From assembly GCA_902768125.1 (NCBI GenBank), contig CACXKA010000004.1:124001-188000 (forward strand): 64,000 nt of DNA, given 5' to 3'. This DNA is from an uncultured Bacteroidales bacterium. GTDB lineage: Bacteria > Bacteroidota > Bacteroidia > Bacteroidales > Bacteroidaceae. The number at the start of each line of letters is the position of its first letter. The stretch's first letter is position 1. A program made the position numbers and the translations under genes. The notes below the pieces were generated by a model, which was not told the origin of the DNA, ran no database searches, and worked only from the letters and a program-made list of their open reading frames with translations. Positions 50,382-59,220 of this stretch are shown here, piece by piece.

Positions 50382-52949
50382 ATGAAGAAGATATTATCCC
50401 TCATGGCACTGCTGCTGATGCTTTGCAGCACAGCCCATGCCCAATATATGCTGAAGGTGCAGTACAAGAATGGCACGCACGACTTGTATGAGGTGGATTG
50501 TACTGATAATATTGAATGGACGGAGGATTATAGTGACCCCAACAAGATCTATATGACGGTGTTTGGCCGTCTGGCTGGACAGAACAACCGCTCAGGACTT
50601 GGCTACCCTATCGACATGATTGAAAGTGCAACCATCGTGGGTTCTGAACCCAAAGCCCCTGCCGAGGAACAGAGCACCTTCGAGGTGAACGAGCAGACGA
50701 ATTCCGTCAACATGGTCAACTACAGCATCGAGTTTGGTCCCAGCGCCATCCAAGGCACAAAGACCCTGACTGTGAACCGTATTGACAATGCCCCTGCTCC
50801 AGAAGGTTTCGAAGATGGTGTGAACTACATGACCACCTACGACTTCGACCTCGAAGGCGTGCACGACCTCAAGGGTGTGGTGGAAATCCGCATCCCCGTT
50901 GCCAGACAATGTTTTGCTGCCTATCGCAACGAGGAAACGAACGAATGGGAACCCGTGCTCAGCTATTATGACAGCCAGACACACGAGATGGTCATCATCT
51001 CCGACCACCTCTCCACCTATAGCGTGTTTGACGTGATAGACGAGCACACACGTGCTGCCAAGTTGAAATACTGGGGATTTGACCCTCAGGCACCCACCAA
51101 CATCGATGAAGTGGTGAAGAACTTTTCCAAGGTGGCTAACGCAGAAGATCCTAACGTCGCAGCCCTCGAAGCTTTTGCCAATGACGATTTCCAGAAGTAC
51201 AGCCTTGGATTGGGCGTGTTCTCGTCACTGGTTGATGCAGGAGGCTTCGATCTCAAGGTGTTCAAAAAGTACAACGACGTTATCGGTAAAATGGGACAGG
51301 CATGGTCTATCTTGCAGATTGGCAATTCTATCCGCACTGGCGATGAGAAGGCTGCTGCCAATAGCGCCTACCACTTGTTATACGACCTAGTGTTGAAGCC
51401 CCAACTCGAAAAGAAACTCTTTGCAGGCAACTGGCTCTTCCCGCTCTGCATGACGGCTGTGGCGGTGCTGGAATACGAAATCAACTGGTTTGCCGGAGAG
51501 GTGCATCAAACTGCCACAACGCTCTACGAGAATGCCTATAAGGCATATATGAAACCCAACAGCGGATATCCCACGAAGCAAGGCTATGGTTTCCGTTCCA
51601 GCGAACAATGGTATGACCTCTTCTACCCCATCTTCATCAACAGGGATAATCTCCCCAGCGACGCGACAAAGATGATTGATGAAATGGTGACAGAATATGT
51701 GAACCAGCCTTGGCACGACACAGACGGCTTCACTGAGGCGATATCAGATTGCAGGGGTTGGTGGCCTTTCTGGGTGGAAATCTCTGACAAAGACAGAAGA
51801 GCCATCTCCCAGAACCATCGTCAGGAACTCTATACAGGCACCCTGAAGAGTGTACTGCAGAACATCAACCGAAAGTATCTCTGCAAAACCAAGGAAAAGT
51901 ATGACGAGGCTTACAAGGATTATGTCCAAATGATGAACAAGATCGTAAATCTCCGATTCAAGGACTCCGCTGTAAAGGAAGGAGAAAAGAGCAAATTTGC
52001 TGGTTGCAAGATTCGATTCAAGAGTATGCCCAGCACCATCACCGACCCAGAGAAATGGGAGTGCACCGTCAAGGATGATGGCACTTGCTACATCCAGTTC
52101 CGCATGTACCCCTACCTGAACGAGGGATTCGAGCCTAAACTGGAGGTGGTTGACCAAGAAGATTGCATCGTGGGCGATATCGACATCAAGAACATTGAGG
52201 ACATTGGCAAATACTACGAAGTGTGGTTCGACCTCTCGAATCAGGAAGACATGGACCTGAAGGACAAGTGGAACATCACCCTGGAGCCTATCTATGCCAC
52301 CATTGCAACGCCTGACATCAGCGGCAATTATTACACGTGGGGACCACTGGTCTTCCCAGACAGCAAGGGTTTTGAATCTCATGCCCGTGGCACTATCCCT
52401 GGCGATATCTACGGCTTGTTCAACGGCATCGTGGAAGCCTTTGAGGATCGTTCCCTCAGCCTCGATGGAGAAGGCAATTTCAGCATCCAGCACAAGGGAC
52501 TCAACATGACGGGCAACTACAACGCCAGAACGAAATTCGGCACAGGCAAGTTCACGCTGAAGTCAAGCTCCCATGGTTCCAATTTCGTGACAGAGCACCA
52601 AGCCTTTGAGGAGTATCGCAAATATGTGTTATGGTATTGTTCTCATCAAGGAGGTCTGTATTCACAGGATCTCTGGACATACTTGGATGAGTTCGATGCG
52701 AACTTCTCAGTCGAGGGAACGGTGGAAGTTTACTATTCGAACCTTCAGGATTGCTTCGTCCTCCACCTGGATGGAATAGGCACCTACACCTTTGATGGTG
52801 AATACTTCTCCAACAACCCTGGTGGCTATGCCGAAAAGAATGAGAAGGGTGAATGGGAATATTTCTATACCAACAAGGATATGGCAAAGGAAAACATTTA
52901 CGTCAGGGAAGGTTCCTTCTCCTTCAGCCCGACATTGCTCTATGAATAA
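50382..52949 (+). CDS. large exported protein of unknown function, partner of the C10 protease
   Basis: 855 residues with a signal peptide (ending AHAQ). After the start, YMLKVQYKNGTHDLYEVD and a VFGRLAGQNNRSG part, a segment near 120-215 (SIEFGPSAIQGTKTLTV, GVVEIRIPVA, LSTYSVFDVID) looks like a ZU5/GAIN-related fold, but that is a guess. A helical middle (about 235-430) includes a hydrophobic stretch, and the end is beta-rich. No enzyme motif is seen. The 6-base gap to the protease gene suggests co-expression: substrate, inhibitor or surface partner are all possible. Confidence 0.8.
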   Translation: MKKILSLMALLLMLCSTAHAQYMLKVQYKNGTHDLYEVDCTDNIEWTEDYSDPNKIYMTVFGRLAGQNNRSGLGYPIDMIESATIVGSEPKAPAEEQSTFEVNEQTNSVNMVNYSIEFGPSAIQGTKTLTVNRIDNAPAPEGFEDGVNYMTTYDFDLEGVHDLKGVVEIRIPVARQCFAAYRNEETNEWEPVLSYYDSQTHEMVIISDHLSTYSVFDVIDEHTRAAKLKYWGFDPQAPTNIDEVVKNFSKVANAEDPNVAALEAFANDDFQKYSLGLGVFSSLVDAGGFDLKVFKKYNDVIGKMGQAWSILQIGNSIRTGDEKAAANSAYHLLYDLVLKPQLEKKLFAGNWLFPLCMTAVAVLEYEINWFAGEVHQTATTLYENAYKAYMKPNSGYPTKQGYGFRSSEQWYDLFYPIFINRDNLPSDATKMIDEMVTEYVNQPWHDTDGFTEAISDCRGWWPFWVEISDKDRRAISQNHRQELYTGTLKSVLQNINRKYLCKTKEKYDEAYKDYVQMMNKIVNLRFKDSAVKEGEKSKFAGCKIRFKSMPSTITDPEKWECTVKDDGTCYIQFRMYPYLNEGFEPKLEVVDQEDCIVGDIDIKNIEDIGKYYEVWFDLSNQEDMDLKDKWNITLEPIYATIATPDISGNYYTWGPLVFPDSKGFESHARGTIPGDIYGLFNGIVEAFEDRSLSLDGEGNFSIQHKGLNMTGNYNARTKFGTGKFTLKSSSHGSNFVTEHQAFEEYRKYVLWYCSHQGGLYSQDLWTYLDEFDANFSVEGTVEVYYSNLQDCFVLHLDGIGTYTFDGEYFSNNPGGYAEKNEKGEWEYFYTNKDMAKENIYVREGSFSFSPTLLYE

Positions 52950-52967
52950 AATCGATTTGTAAAAAAG

Positions 52968-53010
52968 AATCAGCCATTTTTCAATCGCTCTGGAAAATGG
53001 CTGATTTTTT
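52968..53010 (+). terminator. terminator after the C10 protease operon
   Basis: AATCAGCCATTTT pairs perfectly with AAAATGGCTGATT, followed by T. Confidence 0.88.
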
Positions 53011-53067
53011 TGTTTTCTCACCTTTATCCATTAATTTTTTTCCATTCGGAAAAGAAAACTCTTCCCT

Positions 53068-53091
53068 ACTCACTTTTAACTCCTAACTTTT
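53068..53091 (+). repeat. heptad array, TTTAACT type (3 units)
   Basis: ACTCACT TTTAACT CCTAACT TTT directly before the phoH -7 element, that is, in the -33 region. Confidence 0.6.
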
Positions 53092-53094
53092 TCG

Positions 53095-53102
53095 TACCTT
53101 TG
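53095..53102 (+). promoter_or_regulatory. Bacteroidetes -7 promoter element for phoH
   Basis: TACCTTTG, only 4 bases before the ATG at 53107, so the transcript may have no leader. Confidence 0.65.
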
Positions 53103-53106
53103 TACC

Positions 53107-54093
53107 ATGATTGAAAAGCATATAGTTTTGGAGGACATCGACCTCGTGACGTTCTACGGGGTGAACAATGTCCATTTGCAGATGATTAAGGCGCTCTATC
53201 CCAAGTTGCGCATCGTGGCTCGTGGCAATATCGTGAAGGTGATGGGCGACGAGGAGGAGATGTGTGTGTTTGAGGAGCATATCGCCAAGATGCAGGAGCA
53301 TTGCGCGAAGTACAACTCGCTGAACGAGGAGGTGATCTTGCAGATTGTGAGGGGTGAACACCCGTCGGGGCATATGGCTGACGGCACTGCCATCTGCTAC
53401 AGCATCACGGGCAAGCCGATTGGTCCCCGTTCGGAGAACCAGCAGACGCTGGTGAATGCCTACTACGAGAATGACATGCTTTTCGCTATCGGTCCTGCGG
53501 GTTCGGGTAAGACCTATGTGTCGATTGCACTGGCGGTGCGTGCCTTGAAGAACAAGGAGATTCGCAAGATCATCCTGTGCCGCCCTGCTGTGGAGGCTGG
53601 CGAGAAATTGGGTTTCCTGCCTGGCGACATGAGGGAGAAGATTGACCCGTATCTGCAACCGCTGTATGATGCCTTGCAGGACATGATTCCTGCCCAGAAG
53701 CTCTCTGAGTACATGGAGCAGAACGTGATTCAGATTGCCCCACTCGCTTTCATGAGAGGTCGCACGCTGAACGATGCAGTGGTGATTCTGGACGAGGCTC
53801 AGAACACGACCACGCAGCAAATCAAGATGTTCCTCACGCGTATGGGACAGAACACGAAGATGATCATCACAGGCGACCTGACGCAGATTGACCTGCCTCG
53901 CAACGTGAAGAGCGGCTTGAAGGAGGCGAAGGAGGTGCTGAAGGAGGTGAAGGGCATCGCGTTTGTGGAGATGGACGAAAGGGACATCGTGCGCCACAAG
54001 CTGGTGACGAGAATCGTGAATGCGTACCACCAGTATGAGAGCGAGATGAAGTATCCCCTTTTCAATGAGAACAGGGAAGAAAAAAATAAATAG
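53107..54093 (+). CDS. phoH: PhoH-family ATPase
   Basis: 328 residues. An N-terminal KH-like part (about 15-70) is followed by the PhoH ATPase core: [20 protein letters not shown], Walker [15 protein letters not shown] (about 125-138), [38 protein letters not shown] (Walker B) and [14 protein letters not shown]. PhoH proteins are probable RNA helicases linked to RNA processing. It is followed by purC 32 bases later. Confidence 0.94.
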   Translation: MIEKHIVLEDIDLVTFYGVNNVHLQMIKALYPKLRIVARGNIVKVMGDEEEMCVFEEHIAKMQEHCAKYNSLNEEVILQIVRGEHPSGHMADGTAICYSITGKPIGPRSENQQTLVNAYYENDMLFAIGPAGSGKTYVSIALAVRALKNKEIRKIILCRPAVEAGEKLGFLPGDMREKIDPYLQPLYDALQDMIPAQKLSEYMEQNVIQIAPLAFMRGRTLNDAVVILDEAQNTTTQQIKMFLTRMGQNTKMIITGDLTQIDLPRNVKSGLKEAKEVLKEVKGIAFVEMDERDIVRHKLVTRIVNAYHQYESEMKYPLFNENREEKNK

Positions 54094-54125
54094 AAATTGT
54101 ATATCGTAAAATTGTAACTATAATT

Positions 54126-55073
54126 ATGAACTCTTTGACAAGAACTGATTTCAACTTCCCAGGACAGAAGGAAGTGTATCACGGAAAAGTCCGTGACGTG
54201 TATAACATCAACGACGACCTGATGGTGATGGTTGCCACTGACCGCATCTCTGCCTTCGACGTGGTGCTGCCCAAGGGCATCCCATTCAAGGGTCAGGTGC
54301 TCAACCAGATTGCAGCGAAGTTCCTCGATGCCAGCGCTGACATCGTGCCTAACTGGAAACTGGCTACTCCCGACCCGATGGTGACGGTGGGCTTGAAGTG
54401 TGAGGGCTTCCGTGTGGAGATGATTATCCGTGGCTACCTGACTGGTTCTGCCTGGAGAGAGTACAAGGCTGGCAACCGCACGCTGTGTGGCATCACGCTG
54501 CCTGAGGGCATGAAGGAGAACCAGAAGTTCCCAGAGCCTATCATCACCCCTACCACCAAGGCTGACGAAGGTCACGACGAGAACATCTCGAAGGAGGAAA
54601 TCATTGCACAGGGTCTGGTGAGCAAGGAGGACTATGAGGTGATGGAGAAATACACCCGTGCCCTCTTCGACCTCGGCACCAAGATTGCTGCTGAGAAGGG
54701 ACTCATCCTCGTGGACACGAAGTATGAGTTTGGCAAGCGTGACGGCAAGGTGTACCTGATTGACGAGGTGCACACTCCTGACTCCAGCCGCTACTTCTAT
54801 GCAGAGGGCTACGAGGAGAAGTTTGCCAAGGGCGAGCCTCAGAAGCAGCTCTCGAAGGAGTTCGTGCGCCAGTGGCTCATCGACCACAACTTCATGAACC
54901 AGCCAGGACAGGTGATGCCTGAAATCACAGACGAGTATGCTGAATCTGTGAGCGAACGCTACATCGAACTGTATGAGCACATCATCGGCGAGAAGTTCGT
55001 GAAGGCTGAAGGGAATGAAGATATCGCCAAGCGTATCGAAAAGAACGTGAACGCCTATTTGGCAAGCAAATAA
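54126..55073 (+). CDS. purC: phosphoribosylaminoimidazole-succinocarboxamide synthase
   Basis: SAICAR synthase of purine synthesis, joining CAIR and aspartate with ATP. 315 residues, the longer form known from yeast and Bacteroidetes. Motifs include [69 protein letters not shown] and a C-terminal helical end. Its stop TAA shares a base with the ubiE ATG (TAATG), so the genes are coupled. Confidence 0.96.
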   Translation: MNSLTRTDFNFPGQKEVYHGKVRDVYNINDDLMVMVATDRISAFDVVLPKGIPFKGQVLNQIAAKFLDASADIVPNWKLATPDPMVTVGLKCEGFRVEMIIRGYLTGSAWREYKAGNRTLCGITLPEGMKENQKFPEPIITPTTKADEGHDENISKEEIIAQGLVSKEDYEVMEKYTRALFDLGTKIAAEKGLILVDTKYEFGKRDGKVYLIDEVHTPDSSRYFYAEGYEEKFAKGEPQKQLSKEFVRQWLIDHNFMNQPGQVMPEITDEYAESVSERYIELYEHIIGEKFVKAEGNEDIAKRIEKNVNAYLASK

Positions 55074-55831
55074 TGTACGAACAGGAGCAGATTAAGCCCT
55101 ACGGCGAGGAGGGGACCAAACGTGAGCAAGTGGAGCAGATGTTTGACAACATCGCCCACTCTTACGACACCCTGAACCACACCCTCAGTTTTGGCGTGGA
55201 CAAAATCTGGAGGAACAACGCCATCGGCTATCTGCAACCTTTCTTCCCCTCCCCTCTTGGGGAAGGTCGGGAGGGAGCCGTTCTCGACATTGCCACAGGC
55301 ACTGGCGACTTCGCCATCCTTGCTGCACAAAAGCTGAATGCCCAGAAAGTGGTGGGCATCGACATCAGCGAGGGCATGATGGCGATTGGCAGGGAGAAAG
55401 TGGAGAAGCTGGGACTTGCTGACCGCATCACCTTTCAGAAGGAGGATTGTGCGAAGATGTCCTTTGCCGACAATGCGTTCGATGCCGTCATCTCAGCCTT
55501 TGCCTTGAGAAACTTCCAGAACCTTGACGAGTGCCTGCAGGAGATGCATCGTGTGCTGAACGAAAACGGACACCTCTCCGTGATTGACCTCTGCGCCCCT
55601 GTATCCTTCCCCATGAAGCAACTCTTCTGGCTCTACAAGAAGTGTGTGATGCCAACGCTGGGAAAGCTCCTCTCGAAGGACAACACCGCCTATTCCTACC
55701 TACCTGAGACGATGGATGCCGTGCCCCAAGCAGAACGCATGCAGAGCATCATCCAACAGGCAGGATTCCACCACGTGAACTACAAACGCCTCGCCTTCGG
55801 CATGTGCATCCTCTACACAGCAGAAAAGTAA
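55073..55831 (+). CDS. ubiE: demethylmenaquinone methyltransferase with an in-frame repeat insertion
   Basis: SAM-dependent methylation of demethylmenaquinone, the last step of menaquinone synthesis. 252 residues. EQMFDNIAHSYDTLNHTLSFG and IWRNNAIGYL start the fold, then the SAM motif VLDIATGTGDFAILAA, VVGIDISEGMM, VISAFALRNF and YLPETMDAVPQ. Residues about 57-68 (PFFPSPLGEGREG) are encoded by a GC-rich hairpin-forming segment (55244-55274) and sit in the loop before the SAM motif, where other UbiE proteins have a few residues. Confidence 0.94.
   Translation: MYEQEQIKPYGEEGTKREQVEQMFDNIAHSYDTLNHTLSFGVDKIWRNNAIGYLQPFFPSPLGEGREGAVLDIATGTGDFAILAAQKLNAQKVVGIDISEGMMAIGREKVEKLGLADRITFQKEDCAKMSFADNAFDAVISAFALRNFQNLDECLQEMHRVLNENGHLSVIDLCAPVSFPMKQLFWLYKKCVMPTLGKLLSKDNTAYSYLPETMDAVPQAERMQSIIQQAGFHHVNYKRLAFGMCILYTAEK
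55244..55274 (+). repeat. GC-rich inverted repeat inserted in ubiE
   Basis: CTTCCCC pairs with GGGGAAG, and CCCTCCCC with the following GGGAGGG, giving alternative hairpins. It encodes SPLGEGREG. A similar segment lies at 13293-13330. Confidence 0.7.
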
Positions 55832-55833
55832 AC

Positions 55834-55882
55834 CTCAAAACTCAAATCTCAAACCTCAAATCTCAAACCTCAAAACTCAAAC
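55834..55882 (+). repeat. heptad array, CTCAAAN (7 units)
   Basis: Seven uninterrupted units (CTCAAAA, CTCAAAT, CTCAAAC, CTCAAAT, CTCAAAC, CTCAAAA, CTCAAAC) lie between the ubiE stop and the aroE ATG at 55888, in place of a normal ribosome-binding site. The regular phase shows recent tandem growth. Confidence 0.92.
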
Positions 55883-55887
55883 CTATC

Positions 55888-56643
55888 ATGACCACCTACG
55901 GACTCATCGGCTATCCATTAGGACATTCCTTCTCTCGCAAGTTCTTCACAGAGAAATTCGAGAAGGAGGGGATTGATGCGCAGTACCTGAACTTTGAGAT
56001 TCCCAGCATTGAGGAGTTTCCTGAAGTCATCAAGAACCATCCTGAGTTGAGAGGACTGAACGTGACGATTCCCTACAAGCAGCAGGTAATGCAGTATCTG
56101 GACGACATCAGCGAGGAGGCAAAGGCAATTGGAGCCGTGAATGTAGTGAAATGTCAACTGTCAACTGTCAACTGTCAACCACACTTGACGGGTTATAATA
56201 GTGATGTGATTGGCTTTGTGGAGAGCATCAAACCACTGTTGCAACCTCATCACAAGAAAGCCCTCATCTTGGGTACAGGAGGTGCTTCGAAGGCGATACG
56301 TTACGGATTGGAGAAGAAGTTGGGACTGGAAACGCTGTTCGTGAGTCGTTCTGCCCGTGAGGGAATGATTACCTATGAGGACGTGACGGCTGAGGTGCTG
56401 AAGGAATACGAGGTGATTGTGAACTGTTCCCCTGTGGGAATGTTTCCTCATGTGGATGAGTGCCCTGCCCTGCCCTACGAAGCGATGAATGAGAACAACC
56501 TCCTGTATGACCTCGTGTACAATCCGCTCGAAACGCTCTTCATGAAAAAGGGAGCAGCACAAGGGGCAACGGTGAAGAACGGACTCGAAATGCTGCATTT
56601 GCAAGCAATTGCCTCGTGGGAGTTTTGGGAATTTGAGAATTGA
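55888..56643 (+). CDS. aroE: shikimate dehydrogenase with an in-frame heptad insertion
   Basis: Reduces 3-dehydroshikimate to shikimate with NADPH. 251 residues from the ATG at 55888. Motifs are YGLIGYPLGHSFS, GLNVTIPYKQ (catalytic Lys64), AIGAVNVV, GYNSDVIGF (catalytic Asp106), LILGTGGASKAI and VNCSPVGM. Between AVNVV and the GYNSD motif, residues about 88-98 (KCQLSTVNCQPH region) come from four TGTCAAC heptads at 56152-56179. The insert is near the active site but in a loop. The upstream array at 55834 replaces the ribosome site. Confidence 0.95.
   Translation: MTTYGLIGYPLGHSFSRKFFTEKFEKEGIDAQYLNFEIPSIEEFPEVIKNHPELRGLNVTIPYKQQVMQYLDDISEEAKAIGAVNVVKCQLSTVNCQPHLTGYNSDVIGFVESIKPLLQPHHKKALILGTGGASKAIRYGLEKKLGLETLFVSRSAREGMITYEDVTAEVLKEYEVIVNCSPVGMFPHVDECPALPYEAMNENNLLYDLVYNPLETLFMKKGAAQGATVKNGLEMLHLQAIASWEFWEFEN
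56152..56179 (+). repeat. heptad array inside aroE, TGTCAAC (4 units)
   Basis: Four identical TGTCAAC units, translated in frame. 28 bases alone would shift the frame, so the insertion must include flanking bases. Confidence 0.92.
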
Positions 56644-56646
56644 TAA

Positions 56647-56670
56647 TTGGCTCCGCCGAGCTAAAGGTTG
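56647..56670 (+). repeat. partial copy of the 56-bp module
   Basis: TTGGCTCCGCCGAGCT followed by AAAGGTTG matches the core at 33045 and 36304 with one change (A for G). Located right after the aroE stop. Confidence 0.8.
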
Positions 56671-56712
56671 ACAATTACGATACTTTTACCTACCATTAAT
56701 AACGAAACCTAT

Positions 56713-57672
56713 ATGAAGAAACTATTATCAGCCATTACATTGTCGCTGTGTGCCATTGGTGGCGTGCAAGCACAGCTTGTAGGGGGCTGTTGGTACAACG
56801 GCACCATTGAGTACTTTGCAGAGAAAACTGAAGACGGTCAATTCGTCATGAATGGAATGGACGAAGGCGAAGAACGTTCGTTCACCATGATTCCTGTGGC
56901 TGGCAAGGCTAACACCTACCGCTTCACTGACACTGACTACGATTATCGTGACGTGACGACTGCCAAGCAAATCAAGAAAGAGGGTGTCGACGTCCTCGCC
57001 TTTTACGACAACAAGAATCAGTTGCGTAAGATTCTGGAGAATGTGGCTGATGCAGGAAAGAGCTATGAGCGAATCACCATCGACAGATGGAAGGAGCAGC
57101 TCATGGGCACCTATTTCTTCCCAGAAGGTGGTAGTGGTGAGGACTTGGTGTGGGGCGAAAAGGCGATCGTCGTGAATCATGTGGTGGCTCCGTACGAGGT
57201 GGTGGTCTTCAATGGAAGAGTGACTGGCTACATCCATGTGAAAGACAGTGGCACCGTTCTGGACGGCACTTGGGAGGTGATTCCCACGCTCGAAGGCATC
57301 CACCTCTACGAAATCAATGAGAATGGAGATTATCTCTATGAATGGGAACGAGGCTCTGTGGAATACACGCTGAAGGAAAACAACCCCAACGTGGGACGCT
57401 TTGACTATGCCAACAGAACGCTCTTGACCAGCCAGCATTTCCGTGGGTACAAGAAATCCACCCTCCGTATCATGCGCAACGCCATCCTGGCAAGAAAAGG
57501 CTACCGTTTCCAGTCGAAGGACTTGCAGGACTATTTTGGCAAGGAACCTTGGTACAAGCCTGCTGCCTCGAACGACAACGTGAAGCTTTCCTTCATCGAG
57601 CAGTTGAACGTGGAGCTGATCAAGGCAGAGGAGGAGAATCCTAATCATGACGTGTTTCAAAAAGAACCCTAA
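56713..57672 (+). CDS. exported YARHG-domain protein
   Basis: 319 residues with a signal peptide (ending VQAQ). The C-terminal YARHG domain shows LRIMRNAILARKGYRFQSKDLQDYFGKEPWYKP (about 255-287), the conserved helix seen in many bacterial surface proteins. The N-terminal two thirds are beta-rich. The start at 56713 begins the signal peptide. First of three exported-protein genes in a row; the next ATG is 1 base after the stop. Confidence 0.85.
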   Translation: MKKLLSAITLSLCAIGGVQAQLVGGCWYNGTIEYFAEKTEDGQFVMNGMDEGEERSFTMIPVAGKANTYRFTDTDYDYRDVTTAKQIKKEGVDVLAFYDNKNQLRKILENVADAGKSYERITIDRWKEQLMGTYFFPEGGSGEDLVWGEKAIVVNHVVAPYEVVVFNGRVTGYIHVKDSGTVLDGTWEVIPTLEGIHLYEINENGDYLYEWERGSVEYTLKENNPNVGRFDYANRTLLTSQHFRGYKKSTLRIMRNAILARKGYRFQSKDLQDYFGKEPWYKPAASNDNVKLSFIEQLNVELIKAEEENPNHDVFQKEP

Positions 57673-57673
57673 T

Positions 57674-58318
57674 ATGAAAAAACTTATTTTTATCTTTTCC
57701 TGTCTGTGTGCTTTGGGCATGAATGCGCAGACATTGAAGCAGCAAGGGACATCTGTGGAGCAGATCGTGCCTGAAGGCTGGGAGCACCAAGAGGCAGAGG
57801 GCGACCTGAACAAGGACGGCATCAAAGACCTCGTCGTGTTGACCAAGCCCAACTTCAAGGAAAACATGAAGACGCGTGACGACGGCTACGTGTACAACTT
57901 CAACAAATATATCATCGCCATTTACTTTGGTCAGGCAGCGGGTGGTTTTCAGCTTTGGAAGCAATACAAGGAACTGTTCCCTGCCGACGACGAATGGTGC
58001 AGCATCGATGTTGACGTCAGCATCACAGAGAAGGGGGCTCTCAACATCGACAGAGATTTCTTTGCCAGCGCAGGCTCTTACGGCACCAGTCAAACCAAGT
58101 ACACCTATCGCTATCAGAATGGTGACTTCTTCCTGATTGGTCAAGAAGACAGGGAAATGATGCGCAACACGGGCGAGATGACCACTGTGAGCGAGAATTA
58201 CCTGACTTGGAGGCGTCAGACCATCAAGGACAACGCATTCGAGGAGGGCAAGAAGAAGGAGACTTGGAGCAAACTGCCCAAGAAGCCTTTGGAGAAATTA
58301 GGAGATCACGAACTTTAA
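57674..58318 (+). CDS. exported protein of unknown function
   Basis: 214 residues with a signal peptide (ending MNAQ). The mature part has EAEGDLNKDGIKDLVVL, an FG-GAP-like/calcium-loop pattern (DLNKDG), seen in many Bacteroidetes proteins, then a beta-rich body and a Lys-rich end (KKETWSKLPKKPLEKL). Follows the YARHG gene directly. Function unknown. Confidence 0.8.
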   Translation: MKKLIFIFSCLCALGMNAQTLKQQGTSVEQIVPEGWEHQEAEGDLNKDGIKDLVVLTKPNFKENMKTRDDGYVYNFNKYIIAIYFGQAAGGFQLWKQYKELFPADDEWCSIDVDVSITEKGALNIDRDFFASAGSYGTSQTKYTYRYQNGDFFLIGQEDREMMRNTGEMTTVSENYLTWRRQTIKDNAFEEGKKKETWSKLPKKPLEKLGDHEL

Positions 58319-58351
58319 TTACTATTTATTCTATTTTTAATTCATTCAATT

Positions 58352-59158
58352 ATGAAGAAGATTTTTTATTTCGCCATCGTGGCATGTGTGTTGACCATGA
58401 CGGCATGTGTGGCAAAATTTGACAAGAAAGTCACTGAAACAGTAACGGATTCTATTCCTTGGTATGAGGATATGGAAGCATTGGAGGCTGACCTCAAGGC
58501 TGCTATCGAAGACGCTCGTGACCTCGACGAGAGCAAGATGGGTGAAAACCTCATGCCTATCAAGAAGGGTACTCCCAACGAGGAATGGGAAACCATCGAC
58601 GGCAAGGATATGGTGCTGCTCGTGACCCTCGTGGACAGCAGCCGCCTGCAGAAGTTCTTCGGTCAGGAAGGTGTGTACCAGATTGATCGCGAAATGGGTA
58701 CTTGGGTGACCATCCCAGGCGAGTGGCTCAGCAAGAAAGATGCGTTCGTAGGTCTTGACAGTGCTGCCGCTCATATGCGTATGTTGCAGATGTATGGTCT
58801 CAGCCCAGATTGCACGTACAACATCATGGTGCAGTTCTATGCTGACGTGAACGGTATCTTCCGTCCTGCATCTGACCCAAGCATCGACACCACCACTGCT
58901 GGCATCGAGTTCCCAGCATGGGCAGACGAGAACTACAAGGTGGGTGACACCAACTTCCGTGAGTGGTTCCGCTACAACGTATCTGCAGCCTTCGAAGATG
59001 ACAGCCCACTGCCTTGGACGCGTCTTGGCTACACCTACGACTGGCACAAGGGTGCAAACCGTCAGGGACTCTCAGAGTATGTGGTGGTTGACCAGACCTA
59101 CCTGAAAGTGAAGGGTTACGAAAGCGAGTGGCAGTTCATCCAGAACCTCACCAAGTAA
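58352..59158 (+). CDS. lipoprotein of unknown function
   Basis: 268 residues with a lipobox (LTMTACVAK, Cys19). The mature part is acidic, with EALEADLKAAIEDARDL helix near the start and a beta/Trp-rich end (WTRLGYTYDWHKGANRQGLSEY). No known domain. Third gene of the exported-protein run. Confidence 0.8.
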   Translation: MKKIFYFAIVACVLTMTACVAKFDKKVTETVTDSIPWYEDMEALEADLKAAIEDARDLDESKMGENLMPIKKGTPNEEWETIDGKDMVLLVTLVDSSRLQKFFGQEGVYQIDREMGTWVTIPGEWLSKKDAFVGLDSAAAHMRMLQMYGLSPDCTYNIMVQFYADVNGIFRPASDPSIDTTTAGIEFPAWADENYKVGDTNFREWFRYNVSAAFEDDSPLPWTRLGYTYDWHKGANRQGLSEYVVVDQTYLKVKGYESEWQFIQNLTK

Positions 59159-59181
59159 TCTTTTCAAGAAACAAGCTAATG

Positions 59182-59220
59182 CAGTCAGTTCCCCTCTTCT
59201 TCGGGAGCTGACTGTTTTTT
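59182..59220 (+). terminator. terminator overlapping the 3' end of the PBP1A gene
   Basis: CAGTCAGTTCCC pairs with GGGAGCTGACTG, then T. It serves the rightward genes, while its bases also encode the C-terminal SAPEEEGN of the convergent PBP gene. Confidence 0.8.
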
